64,000 nucleotides of DNA from positions 2,230,595-2,294,594 of the forward strand of contig VUYV01000054.1 of assembly GCA_008711295.1 (NCBI GenBank), given 5' to 3'. This document shows positions 11,235 to 23,956 of the stretch, piece after piece. The position numbers and the translations under genes are program-made. Within the stretch, counting starts at the first letter, position 1. Every line of letters starts with the position of its first letter. Source of the stretch: Anarhynchus alexandrinus. Taxonomy: Eukaryota > Chordata > Aves > Charadriiformes > Charadriidae. The notes beneath the pieces are model-generated. The model saw only the letters and a list, made by a program, of their open reading frames with translations, ran no database searches and was not told the origin of the DNA.

Positions 11235-14200
11235 ACACACATAATATGCTTTCAAGGTTTTTAGAGAGCTCTGTCATGATTTAAAAACACTAAGTCTTTG
11301 TGGTACAAACCACAGCACAGGAAAGAACTGGGGCTCCCTTTTTACTGCTAATTTTAGCTGATGAATTGTTTATAATCTCCTGCAAAATACATAAAGCCTT
11401 ATTCTGCCTTAAGCTAAGAGAGAACAGCCTTTCAAAACTGATTCTTAATTATAGTGTTCCCCTGCTAGATGGGATGAATGCAGGTTCCAAAACTGTGTCA
11501 GAGTATATGAAGTGATAAAATGAGGATGGGTGAGCTATTTTTAAACACACTCAAAGACTTTGAGGTCAAAATCCCTGAATTTATAACCTTATGGCCATAT
11601 TAAAGACTCACAGATTATTAAGACCTGCATGGCGAGATTCAAATACCATTTCATTTGAAACAACCTCTGGCTTCACAGCACGTGTTCCCTACCAGTCTGC
11701 CTGCCAAACTGGGGCCCCCCAGAGAGCCACCTTTAAGCACTGATCACAGCCCTACTGTAGACAGGCATTTGGGAGACAAAAATGCTTCCTTTTAAGCGTA
11801 TTCCCTCCTTCTCTCTTTTCCCTAAACATTTTGCAAGTGAAGAACTTGCCTTTCTGGATGGGCAGGAAGCGAGTGGGTTAGACAGAGAGTTCACAGAGTC
11901 TTTGGCAAAAGCACGTAATTGCTCCTTACTCTCCCCAGTGTGGAAAGCTAATACAACCTCAGACCCTGGTGATATTCCCTCGCAGCAGTCACGTTTCCCA
12001 TTTGAAGAGGGCAGCTGGGCACCTGCTGCTGGGACAAGATGGAGAGCTGCTGCCCAGTAACATTCAGCCCGGTTTAAACAAAAAAATGATTCTGCCCTCT
12101 CCTACAACATTTCTTCCCCACCACAGGGAGAGAGGCTTTACAACAACTCCTGAAACACATCTTAAACTTTTTAGAAAATCCAGATTCATAACAAAATCAT
12201 TGTTCTGCTCATGGAAATAAACCACATACAGGCATCACCTAGAAAGGAACTGATACTGCCTTTACCCCTACAAGCTTCCCAGCACTGCCAAGTAACATGC
12301 CTGATCTCAGTTTTGACTCATGGCAGACTTTGGCTATGTAAAAGCTGTCGCTCTCTATATGCACACGGGTTTCTTTTCAGTAATGATCAACATACCCCAT
12401 TTTTTTGAAAAAGGAAGAAAGCTACCAAATGAGGAGAAACAAACTGGACAGACTTTCCCTGCCTTATAAGTCGAAATGGAAATAGCTCTCAGACCCTTTT
12501 CCCTATCATTCTTGACAGTCTACAAAAGCTTTAGGTCTATTTTCCTCTAGAGGCCAAATCAGTGGCAGCAAAGGCTTTAGGGCTCTGAGGACACTGCAAA
12601 ATGATCCGCTATTTACATTGTTCATTTTGTAACTGAGGTAAGGTTTTATGGGAAGCCATGGCACAGACATGAGCAAGAGAGCTATTATTTTGGAAAAGAG
12701 CAGACAGTGGTTAGAAACATCGGAGAAAGACAAAAGGCTCTAAAGCCATTTTCAGGTGAGTGGATTAAATTATCCAGTTTCTGCAATTGCACTTATCTAA
12801 GCATCACCTAAACTTGTCATTTTTTCTATTTTAATTTCGATGCAGTGGTGTGTAACATAAAATAATAATGAATTGCAGGCAGACAAAGTAAAAACATTAG
12901 TCAAAACAAAACTTAAAACTTTTCTCGATTGCTTATGGATTCATAAAGCAATAAAACCATATAACATGCACGAAACAAGCGTTGAAAAAAAGGTTTAGTA
13001 CAAAAAAGGCCTAGTGTGCAGTTAAAAAAATAATGCAGTGTTCTTGGTTCTGCTAGTAATTAATGTACACTCATGTTTTGATCAAAAGGAGTTACTGGAA
13101 TGGGTTCTGTATTATACCTATCAGAAGACTATGATGCACTTACTAGCATTAGAGGGCCTCCCACTTGGAGCAATGCTGAATGGATTCATGTTCCTTACTT
13201 AGGAATTTGGCATGTATTTTATATTTTTTACAAATCCATGGTATTAGACCATCCTATAAGCATTACAGACTCATTCTTTCAAAATTTCCCTCTCTTGGTC
13301 TGAAAATCTTTACCATTACAATAGCAATGTGGTGAGTTCAGAGACCCTTTCTCTCCTTGAATTCAAGAGATGTCATTCCTATGTAGCTACAGACACCCAT
13401 TTCTTTCTTGAGAATTTTTCCTTTCAGGAGTTGGGCCTTATCCATCACTAACTGCAGTCACTAGGAATCGTCCTCTCAATATCCACCAGCATTTACTCAG
13501 ACTACAACGACCACTTCCTTTAAATTTCAGGAGTGCCAAAACTATTTTTAAAGATTTTCCTACAGGTGCCCTTCACGAGCTTGATTTTCAGGCACACGGA
13601 ATTCCTGAAGTCTGCTTTGCACCACAAATCATCCTTCAGCTACATCCTGTACTCCTGCATCCCACTCCACTCCCAGCAAAGCCCCTGGCAAAATTCCCAC
13701 TGAGTTTAATAGTCCTGTCCTATTCTCCCCAATCCCTAACCAAGGTTAATTTCTTTTCTCCAAGTATAAACAGAAAGCAGCAGGTAAAAAAGTTTTGTCT
13801 AATGTGGCACTAAGGCTGTGGAATTTACTCCCATGTGAGAATGGCACAATAAAGTCATTTGTTTAAAAGTAAATTGAAAACATTCCAGTCCTCTCAGGCT
13901 TACAACTATTAGCTTTAGTTTCTGCACAGCACTGTAGAATGTCTGGCATCAAAGGCACTTTGTACATTGCACTGAACTTGTGTTGGACTGTTAGTGGACT
14001 ATTAATCACAGCGAACAAAGATCCCATGCAAACACAAAAAAAAGGGACTGATTTTTCGCATGTTCAGCATGGACTAGAAAAGGTTAACACCACAGTTTTC
14101 TGGATACTACACATTTTGAGACATGAAGTGTTGACAAGGCATCTGAGAGGGTACAGATTTTTCAACTGATAATTATATATGCCACATTAAACAATTCTTA

Positions 14201-15226
14201 TTTGTGCCTATTACTCTCTAGAATTAGACAGAAACATACTTCAGCGTAAACTAGCACAATTTAAATTCAGATGCCTACAAATGCACGTACTTCTTCACAC
14301 CCACACACAGATACCACACGTGTGTGCAGGGGCAATGGTTATTGGCAAGAAAATCTACAGTGATGCGAACCATGGTTCACATGAACCATGAATGACCGTG
14401 GCTGGAGAAGGTGAAGGCTTATGCAAAACACACAGTAACAGATTAACTGATGTGAGGGAACGCAACTGTATGTTTGGAAGCATTTGAAGAGGAATGGGAA
14501 GTGAACCAGAATGAAAATGAAAAGCCCTGAAAAGGAAAACTAGTCAGCGGCCAGGCAAGCAGCAAAGGAGGTACACAGGAAAGACTCTGGTCTGGAATCT
14601 CAGGCTGTATTTCCGGGTGCAATTTACTGATAACATCAAAGGAGAAAACGCTGTGTCGCTGGAGCGTGAATTACTGCTTTCTGCTCCTCATGGCTGTCAC
14701 AGGCAGTTTCTTGTCATCCAGACCAGAGCAGGGGAAAACCTGAGTCATCAGTCCTGAAGCTTGCCATTTGACAAGGCGATTTCCATTGGGTTCCTCAAAG
14801 CAAAGTATTTTGGCTACCAAGGTTTCACAGACAAAATTTCGTGCACTCTTGTACTGCCTCAGGTGAAACAAAAATTACTGTATCGTTATCTTTCTTTCCT
14901 AACCAGGACAGAAGACGTGAAGGGAAGCAATGAGGGAATAAATTTCTAACCTCAAAAAAGAAAGACACATTGTGCAGAATCTCCTAAAAGTATCACTGAT
15001 ATACACCCATATCCAGTCATCAGCTCCCAGCAGGGCTAATACAACAGCTCCTGCTACTGCCCATGGAGTGGGTGCAGAATCACAGTATGAAGGTATCAGC
15101 ATGCTACTCGAGTCTACAGAACAGCAAGTGCAGTGCCCACGCTCAACAAAATGGGAATAGAAGTGATGCAAGTAAGAAAGACATGACTGTCTGCAAGGCT
15201 TTTGAACACCTTTTTTAAAGAAAAAC

Positions 15227-15322
15227 TTTAAAAAAAAAAAAACAAAAAAAAACGCCCCCCGCCCCCCCCAAAAAACAACCCAAAATCAAACCAACAACAA
15301 CAAACAAACAAAAAAGGCAAAA
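15227..15322. repeat. A-rich/C-run low-complexity tract
   Basis: Long A runs are followed by a run of C with single G (about 15253-15269) and then CAA/CAAA-type repeats. It resembles a decayed poly-A tail or simple repeat. I do not recognise a retroposed body immediately upstream. Confidence 0.8.
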
Positions 15323-16675
15323 ATGCAAGACAGCAGAGCATGCCAGACTCACTTAGTAAGTTAACTGATTTTCTGGCTAGGGGAAATTGATGCATCTTTG
15401 GTTCAGCAAAGTGATACCCTTAGGAGACTGGCAATTAAGTTCATAAAGATGGGTATTAATGAAAGAATGGTACAGTGAGAAACTAAGAGATAACTAAATG
15501 ATAACACAGGAAGAATAACTAGCAGCCTTGAAGGATTTCACCATCAAAGCGTCCAACAGATCAGTCTTACTGAAACAAAATAGCATGAACTTGCCAGGTA
15601 AATTTGTTCCTGTCCATAACACAAAATTATGAGGTACTGCCAATACAATGGGGTATTGAACAGTGTCCTGGAAAACATGGATAACTTCAAGGACTGGAAA
15701 AACAGAAACAGAATAAAGTAATAGTTATATGCTGACAGACTAATGACAGCTGCTACGCTGGACCGGGAGCTCATCAGCTAGCAATAACAGACAAAAAGAA
15801 AGCGCAAACATCTCTAACTGATGATCAGATAATTCTGAGACACTGGTATAACGTGGTCATGAAAAGATCAAATGCATTGGTAGTCTCTGTTATGTGCAAT
15901 GCAGGTCCAATAGAGGGAACACCGTTTTGTACGGTCGTGGTGCAATCTTGTCTGGATCACTGATGGAGGAGGCTATGTGTCTTCTGGTGAAAGATAACGC
16001 TTTACATTTCCATTGTTTCCAGGGTTGCTGTGCCGTTTCCTTAATGGTCAAATGAAACTTTATGGCCAGAACAAGAGGATTTTAGCACAATCGTGGTGAA
16101 ATTGCTTTTCAGTCTCCATAGGCTAGAGCACTGCAGTCTTTGAGAGCCCCAGACAGTTAAATTGAAATAGCTCTGCATCTTATACGAACTAGATGGCTCT
16201 CTTCCTTCCTCCCCCACAAGGTCCTTGTCCATGTTCCAAAGCATACTCCCCTGCCTCAGAGCTGGAAAGGGCTCTGCATCAGCTCTCCCATTAAGCTGGA
16301 TAGTATATCTGGGAGGAAAGAGTGGTCTCCAAAAACTCACATGCACACACTGATCGACCCAAAGTTGCTCCTGCTGCTTACTGGGCCTGGGAAAAGAGGA
16401 CTGTGGCCTTTGGAAAAGACTTTTCTTAAGAAGCCACTGGGCACGGAGACTAGTCTGACCACTTTCTTCAGTGGGGGCTGGAGAAGTACTGCATGTTTCA
16501 CAGGTCTGTGCAGAGTGATTTAGGGAGTCTGATGAGAGACTAGAGTAGAAAAGCAGTGTAAGGAAACAATTCCTGCCCTTCCAAGCACGATTTTCCCATT
16601 CCTGTCTCTGAACTGGAGGATCAGTCCTCTGAATCTTCACCTTCTATGGGCTTGTATGCATGGAGGAGAGGGGCC

Positions 16676-17758
16676 TGTGGTGGTGCAACACCCAGCCACC
16701 ACACCTCCCCCCACCCTTTGCTCACTTGGTACTTGGCATGATTTCCCTTCCAAGCTGGGCCACACAGCAATACAATGGACCAGAACATAACATAACGGTC
16801 TAACATGCAAGAAAGACAAGGTGCAGAGCAACGGACCAGAACGCAATAGTGTGCCTGGTCCCCATGGCTCCTACCATTTGAAGATAATAACTATGATTGA
16901 TCACCGCTGACAACATATGGATCATGGCCACAGAGGGGGGTGATACCAGGACCCCAAGATCTAGCAAGTTCTGGGCTTGAGTAACTGGTGGAAAGTACCG
17001 GAATATTGCATTGTCTGAGCTGGGCCGGAGTGGAAAAGTACCTGATGAAAGTCAATTATCTCAGATCCTGTAAGCAGTGATTCTAGTAAAGACCCTTTGA
17101 GCTCTTTTGGATTGCAGCAGGCTGTGGCGAGTATCTCCCCTGAGTTGAGACACTACTCACGCTGACACCTCAAGGCCAGAGCGAAAGAATCCTTCTCGAG
17201 CCTCAACTGCCATTGAGGAACGCCGATGCATGAGTATTTACCCTAAATTCGAGTAAGGGAAATTTTGACTATAGGCTAGCCTCTCTTCTGTCCACCTTTC
17301 CACCTGCATGTTTGTGATGTACACATTAGCTTTATAGATGTGGATGTTCTTCCATTCATCCTTGCACATGTAGGACTTTAAAGTGGTACCTGTCGGCTCT
17401 TTAGAGTTGCCCGCTGTAAATTTCTGATTCTAGCAGAGAACTCTGTGTGTGTGTGCACGTGCTTATATGCTTTGCTTATGTGTATATGTATTAATTTGAG
17501 ATCTGTGTTTTCACCCATATGTATATGTATTGATTTGGAATACCTTATAGTAAGTTAGTGTGAATCTTGCCATCTTCTAATCTCTAGTTAAGTTGCTGTT
17601 CAATTATTTTGTTCACTCGCTTTGTAAACCTGTTAGTGATTAAAATGAGTTAATGATTAAGTGCTGCTAAAATTCAACCTCTTGATCTACCTCAAAGCAT
17701 TAATAAATTTCGAGTCACTGCTAAATCATAACCATGTCAAATATTTCCATCCACGTCA
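16676..17758 (+). mobile_element. Probable solo LTR of an ERVL-like endogenous retrovirus
   Basis: The segment begins TGTGGTGG and ends CCACGTCA, so it has TG...CA termini. It is flanked on both sides by the same five bases, GGGCC (16671-16675 and 17759-17763), which fits the 5-bp duplication made by many endogenous retroviruses, including class III (ERVL). An AATAAA signal at 17700-17705 lies 53 nt before the 3' end, which sets the plus orientation. Its 5' part, with the AACACCCAGCCACCACACC block, resembles avian ERVL LTRs as I remember them. No gag, pol or env frame is next to it, so it is a solo LTR left by recombination. It contains a short GT microsatellite (17444-17455). It lies antisense to DNM3. 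Confidence 0.75.
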
Positions 17759-20116
17759 GGGCCTGGCCACAAAGAGTGAGTGATCTGAATGGCAGGAGGA
17801 GCAAATGGAAACTGTCACTCTCAGTACAGTGAGCTGGTCCCACACGTAGACTTGTCACCTTCTGTCATCTTTCCAGAGGACTTTATCCAACTTGGTAAGA
17901 GACTGTGACCCTTGTGTGAAAAGAGCAGGCTGCTGAAAAGGCAGATAAACAGCTGACTAAAGATCTCGATGCTCCTGTTATCACGTAGGCTGCGAGTTAC
18001 AGCCTCCTTGTAATGAAGAAGGGGAGGAAAAACTTTATCCGAGACCCTAAAACTAACATTTAAATTGATAAAAGCAAGTTGGACTGGACCCTCAGTACTA
18101 AGTATCACACCTGAGACAATCATCGGGTCAGTGACTAGTCTCATCTAACAGAATGTTGCTTTAGAAATATTGGAGGATCAAATGACACATTTGAGGATCC
18201 GCTACTCCAGCTAAATCTTCATATCCGTCCAGTGAAAACTTTTGGGGTATTTATCAGAAGGGGAATGGTAGAAGGGGGTGAGAGGGAGGTGAACTCTTTA
18301 AAATATAATTTATTTTCTGGCTACCTTCCTTTCATAAGAGGAAAAAAAAAGAAAGAAAAAAAAGAGTTCAGCTTAAATTACAGGCATGCAGACAAGCTCT
18401 CCCAGCCCCAGAAATTCATCCTACATGTTGATTAATAGTCAAACTATTAGAGCTTTAGCATGAAAAATGGGCTAGGCTTCAACTGAAGATTGCCTGTAGC
18501 TAATGATACAGTGGAATGAACATTTTCATTCCAGCTAAACCATTCCTGTTCCTGTAAAAATAAAGAAATCCAATCTTGGTTTATGAAAAAGACTCAAAGA
18601 ACTGAGCATATTTACTGGCTTAAAATAATTCCATGCATTTTAACAAATCTATATATACAGGATATGTTACCTGTGAAGTCAAACATGCATATAATTACAT
18701 ACATGTACACACAGAGTATAAATATCTTAAGCGAGGTCAGGGAGCGGAAGAGAAGTTGGTGACCATAACCTAGAATTTCACATGTACAAGCACATTACAG
18801 AGTTACTAGATTTTAACATAGCTCCTGTCTCAGGCTAAAAAACTTAAAATGTAGTAACAAAAACACCGCAAGGAAGTGCAGTGGGCTGTATAGCATCTGC
18901 CTGGCAAGGCTGCCTGACATAGGCAGGACTTGCCTGGAGATCTCCCTGTGGTTCAGCCCCTGGCGCCATCAGTTGGGCTTGAAATCAAAAGCAGTGGAAG
19001 GAGGTAATTAAAAGTGACTCTGCACCACTCTGCTGGCAAAAGATGACTCCGCTGGAGCCACCAAAAGAGGGTGGGAAAGGATTCAGGGGTATGTAAGAGA
19101 AGGCATGTGTCTCTCCAGCTTTAGTCATTTCCATTATGGAAACACAGTACTTTATAGCTTTTAACCTTTATACCGCTGAAGTCAAATATCAACTTTTTGT
19201 TTTAATTTCAGCACATAAAATACAAACTCCAGTTTGGCTAATGTCAACAGCACATTCTCCCTAAGCCACAAGTAAGGTGCAGAGTTGAAAAAGCACCACA
19301 AGGCAGAAAGCTGAAAAGTGGAACTACACACAAATAGTGATTGCCACCAGCACTTCTGCTGGCTAAACCAGCGATTTTCAAGACTATGGAACTCAGAGAG
19401 GGTGTGGGGGAAGGCCATGAGGTTCAAACCATCCTGTTGGCTGCAGGAACAACCATTAAAAGCAATTAAGAGAAAAGTCAGACCCCAGAAGGAGCAGAAG
19501 ACACCGTGTTCCAACTCTAACCAGCTGAAGGAAAGTTTATATAAAAACAATCACTTGGTTAGTGACTCATAAGGAAAGAATCCCTAAGCTTTCTTCAGGG
19601 AAACCCCAGTAAATAACATGTCTAAAAACACATGAAGATGGTGTTTGTTCCGTTACGATACTCGGTCCACATGATAAAACCTTTGGCAGCAGAACAACCT
19701 ACTGAGCACAGTTCTCTTTGGGAAACCCAAAAACCAGTAAGAACTGCCGTGTCTCCTTGCAAAGTCTGCCTCAGATCCTAGCTCTTGTATGACATGTCTA
19801 ATGCAAACTAGGAAGAAATGTGAAAAGAATGCTTTTTGTTACAGCATTGGAGAGTGCTTCTCTGTTGACTACATGCAGTCGTACTCTCAAGATATATAAA
19901 TGCCTGGATTTCAATACATTCTGCATCTTTTATAACTAAATGTTATGGATTCAAATATCCTGCCGTACTACGCCCAAAGAAACTGAATGAAAAGCTCGCT
20001 GCAAGCACAGCCTCTCTGGAATATGTTATCAGACACACAGCAGGCTGTGCAAGAAATAGTACTCTATCCAAAGAAGGGATGGATTTAACTTGCAATGTAT
20101 AACTTCTCTGGCTATG

Positions 20117-20171
20117 TATGGGGTTTTTTCCTTTCATTTTCTTTCTTTTTCTTTTCTTTTTTTCTTTTTAA
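20117..20171. repeat. Polypyrimidine (T/C-rich) tract
   Basis: About 55 bases consist of T runs broken by single C (TTTCTTTCTTTTTC type) on the plus strand. It would be a polypurine stretch in DNM3 pre-mRNA. Confidence 0.8.
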
Positions 20172-20859
20172 TTAGCACAACATTTTGGAAGCATGTTGTG
20201 TGTTTTTAAGCATATCTTCCAGCAAAGAGATTTTAAACTCAGTAAAGTAAGTTCATAAAAATAAGAGCAATTACAGTGGTTTCCAAACGAATTACCAGAT
20301 CTGAACACCATGACGCCTGAACTTGGACTCACTAAAAAACTCTACTGTTGGAGATTCCAGGTAGGAATATTAACAAAAGCATTCTGTGTCAAGCAGAGCT
20401 TACGTTCTGTAGCAAAGCCGCTGAGTTTTTGCAGATGTCCAGGAGGACCGAGTGGAAACTTGCTAGCAACTTCTTAGTAATTTTACCTCACTCTCTAATG
20501 AGTTTTTAGCTTGTTAAGTGTGAATGTGGACATTTTAATTTGCACTGGAAACCTCCCCTGCCCAAAGTTACTACTGTTCATACCAAACGTAAAGTGTTTT
20601 AGTTTATGCTGCTCCCCGTATTTTCAGCTGCTGTAGATCCATAGCAGACTTCAGAAATTTTCCAGGATATAGCCAGAAACTTGTCAAGAAAAAAAAATTG
20701 AAGGTTGGAAGCATTGAAAAGTAATTCCCAAGGGATTGTGGAGTTACCATAGTAAAGCAGTGTTTTTAGCAAAATGCTCAGCAACAAAAGAGGTAGCATC
20801 ACGGATATTTGAATTGTAATTTTCCATTGTCGGTTGGGGGTTGAATTTGGAAGGAACAG

Positions 20860-20901
20860 GGTATTTGTGACAATCTTTCAGGTATTTGTGACTATCTGTA
20901 A
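20860..20901. repeat. Tandem duplication, 21-bp unit, 2 copies
   Basis: The two units both begin GGTATTTGTGAC (20860-20880 and 20881-20901) and differ at about three positions. Confidence 0.75.
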
Positions 20902-22927
20902 ACTCTGGTAGTTTAAATCTCTTCTATGTATGATGAAATATATTTTTTAAAAACCTATGAAAGAGCACCCTAAAGGCCACCAATACTGAAGAAGCAAGAG
21001 CTTCATACAGAAAAAATGCAGCTGCAAGAAAGATATAAGTAACTGCTTTAAAACAGGAGCATCTTTTAGGTCAAGTTAACCATTCCAATATCCAAAATGG
21101 AAGATTCAACTAGAAAGAGCACAGGCAGAAATGACTTTGCCTGAAAACCTAGCAATGCACAAAGGAGGAACAGGTCATGCTGAGAAGTGATGCATCCTTT
21201 TATCTTTCATTTAATGGAAACATTCCTGATCCTTACCAGAGAATAGATGTGTATTTAAGTACTCCATTGTAAATCTGAGTTCCCTTGCTTCACTGTTATG
21301 TTGCCCATAGACAATTACCTAGGAACCTGGCACTCAGGACAGCAGAGCTTCTGCTTCCAAGGACCCACTGTCTACGAAGGGAGAGTGAAGTAGTCTACAG
21401 TAAAGAGGATCCAGACTTGGAAGGAATACTCACAGATTATTCTAGACATATGCCTAGAAATAAATGCAATTCCCTAGTGGGATCCCATCAGAAAAGATCT
21501 GAATTTTCATGGGAAAAGGTTGATACTTGTATACACTAAAGGAAATCCATTCAGCATACCTGAGCAAAGATACCAGGGTTCTTTGAAACACAGACACGTA
21601 CACACACTCGCTCTGTCTTGGGTAAAATAATTTGAAACAAAAGGATGGAGAACTTCATATGCATGCTTACATTTTAATCACAATGATTACTGATTTGAAG
21701 TCATCCGAACAACTGACCCACTTGAGTAAATTTCCAATCATACTTTAATCTGAGATGTTTCCACCAGGTAAGGACAGACACTCAAAGGAACTAGTGTCAA
21801 ATTTTAGAGGTGAATTAAAGAGAATCTGGTACATAGCAGAACAGGCGGATTAATCACCACTTGTTCTTAAAAGACAGGCAGAAGGAAATCACTGCATACG
21901 CAAAAGACGTTGGGAGTGAGGTATTTTTAAAGAACAAAAGATGAAGACATCTTGCTAAACCTGCTCCAAAGCACTCATAATACTGCCTTCTCAGGCTTGA
22001 AGAGATAAATCCTTTGAAAGAAATCATGCTCCCTCTTTACAGAATTCATTAGTAACAAAATAATCCTAAATCCCATGTCCTCTGCTAGTCAGACCAGTGA
22101 CGAACAGGTAGTTTGCCTCAAGACCCTCTGTTTCCAGAGGCACTCAATGGCTAGTGACAAACCTTTAACCAAAACCACAGACAGGACGCTGTTTCATAAC
22201 TATCCATCGATTCTCTGATGTCATTCTTTGACTGCAAGGAACCATGTTTTTACTCTAAGTTTGTAAAATGGGATCCTGGTCCACAACTGCAGCTTCTAGA
22301 CAAATAGTATCTATTCACAATATTAAAAACAGCTGCTGGAAAGGCATCATGCTGTGGCTTACAAAAGAAACTGTACAAATAAGATGGAACTAAATAAAAG
22401 AAATACGACATGGGGCAGGAATCACAGCCCCAATCAGACAATGCCAGGATTGGTTCTAGGAAAGGAGAACTTTATTTTAGCAGAACACTAATCAGACTAC
22501 AGAAAGCACGGAAAAAACCCAACAGTCGCCTAAAAACATACAACACTAAGGACAACACACCCACTCACAACGGGTGAAATTCTAACTCTCTGGAAATTGA
22601 TGCCATTGACTTCACCATGCCCATCTCCCAGCCTTTCCATGACCTAGATTGGTTGCAATTAAACCATTTCTGAGCATATGCATTCACTCAACAGGTTAAG
22701 AGGTATTTCCTGCAGAGCAGTACGTAACAAAGAACACAGACAGAGAGTTGATGTTTTCAAACTATTGAAGACAAGTGAAGGACGAGCTTCCCAAAGCAAG
22801 AGCCTTGATTTTCACCACAGCAAGGGCAACACAGATGGTGTTAAGGAGTGCAGACAATCCTGTATTTTGTTCTCACTGTTAGACCTAGCTTTAACATTTT
22901 AATCAGCAGTGAGCCCTTAAACAGAAG

Positions 22928-22991
22928 CTAGAAGTATTTCTACTAGTAGAAAGCTTTAGAAGTAGAAGCTTTACTCTAGAAGTAAAGAAGT
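22928..22991. repeat. Cluster of degenerate CTAGAAGT/AGAAGTA repeats
   Basis: The octamer-like words TAGAAGTA, TAGAAGTAG, CTAGAAGTA and their partial inverses (TTTCTACTAGTAGAAA) recur at short intervals with AGCTTTA between them. It is a low-complexity patch of mixed direct and inverted short repeats. Confidence 0.6.
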
Positions 22992-23819
22992 CCTACAAAT
23001 GAGGGTAAGAATTTAGCTTTGCATAGGAAAATCTTTACTTGTACATACATACAGAGACATACATTGGCCTACATATAAATATACCAACTCTGGTTTGTGT
23101 ATAGTTCCACAGCTCCAGACACCAACACATTTGAGGCTGCCTGCCAGTGTCATTGTTCACAGAGTCAGACCATTACCTACATTGAAGCCCTCAGCTGAGG
23201 AACAGCAAGGAACTATACCCAAAGAGCTCCTTGGTGCACAGAACTGGTATGAAAACTTCACATCTCTTGAGTGTTGGCAGCCACATATTTTGGGTCACAG
23301 GTGATGTGAAAGAGAGGTTGAGCTCTTTGAGGATGCCTGACTGTATGCAGTTGCAGAAGTGGATAAAAGGGCAGCCTCTGCTATTTTGTTCACTGCCTCC
23401 ACAGCAGAAATAAGGACAATCTAGCGCACACAGTGCTTCTGAGAATTTCCTATCTGAATCAGCCAGACAATCTTTAATAACTATAATTTAGAATTATGGT
23501 ACAGCAGTTGTTGTCAGCCTGTGGTCCTAAGCAACTACAGACTACTTCTATACAGTGTGTACAGAACACAGCTAGGGACTACTGACCTGTGACTGGAAAG
23601 ACTTCTAGTTACTACATGGGGGTTTCCTGCTTCCACTGGAAAATATCTAGGCCTGCAAATCAAGCAGAGTTTTAAACCACCCAACTACAACTGAATACCA
23701 AATCACATTGCATAAGACTATTTTTTCTCATGGACTTTATCTTCCTTGCTCTGGGGTCATTCCTTTAGTTGATTTCTCTAAATATGCTTAGGTATGCAGC
23801 CCGGTATAGAAACCCCAAC

Positions 23820-23851
23820 TGTTGAACAGGTCAAGAGAATACTGTTCAACA
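23820..23851. repeat. Perfect 10-bp inverted repeat next to the long hairpin
   Basis: TGTTGAACAG at 23820-23829 is the exact reverse complement of CTGTTCAACA at 23842-23851, with a 12-nt spacer. It ends 14 bp before the 91-nt hairpin. Either strand could form a small stem-loop. Confidence 0.8.
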
Positions 23852-23865
23852 AATATGACGGAAAA

Positions 23866-23956
23866 GTTTGACTATCTGCTATTTAAAAGGTCTAATATAG
23901 GCCTGACACAAGCTGTCACGCCCATATTAGACCATTTAAAGAGCAGATAGTCAAAC
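23866..23956. repeat. Near-perfect 91-nt inverted repeat (hairpin)
   Basis: The left arm 23866-23908 starts GTTTGACTATCTGCT and the right arm 23914-23956 ends AGCAGATAGTCAAAC. The 43-nt arms are complementary at 39 positions and separated by a 5-nt loop (CAAGC). One of the four mismatches becomes a G-U wobble if the minus strand (the DNM3 transcript) is the RNA. No TIR family or target-site duplication is evident at the ends. It could be a palindromic MITE remnant, a small inverted duplication, or a small-RNA precursor. The structure is certain from the sequence; its function is not. Confidence 0.9.

Noticed and set aside
14371..14390. CATGGTTCA-CA-TGAACCATG short palindrome
   Set aside because: Nine-base arms with a 2-nt spacer are too short to stand out in 64 kb without other evidence.
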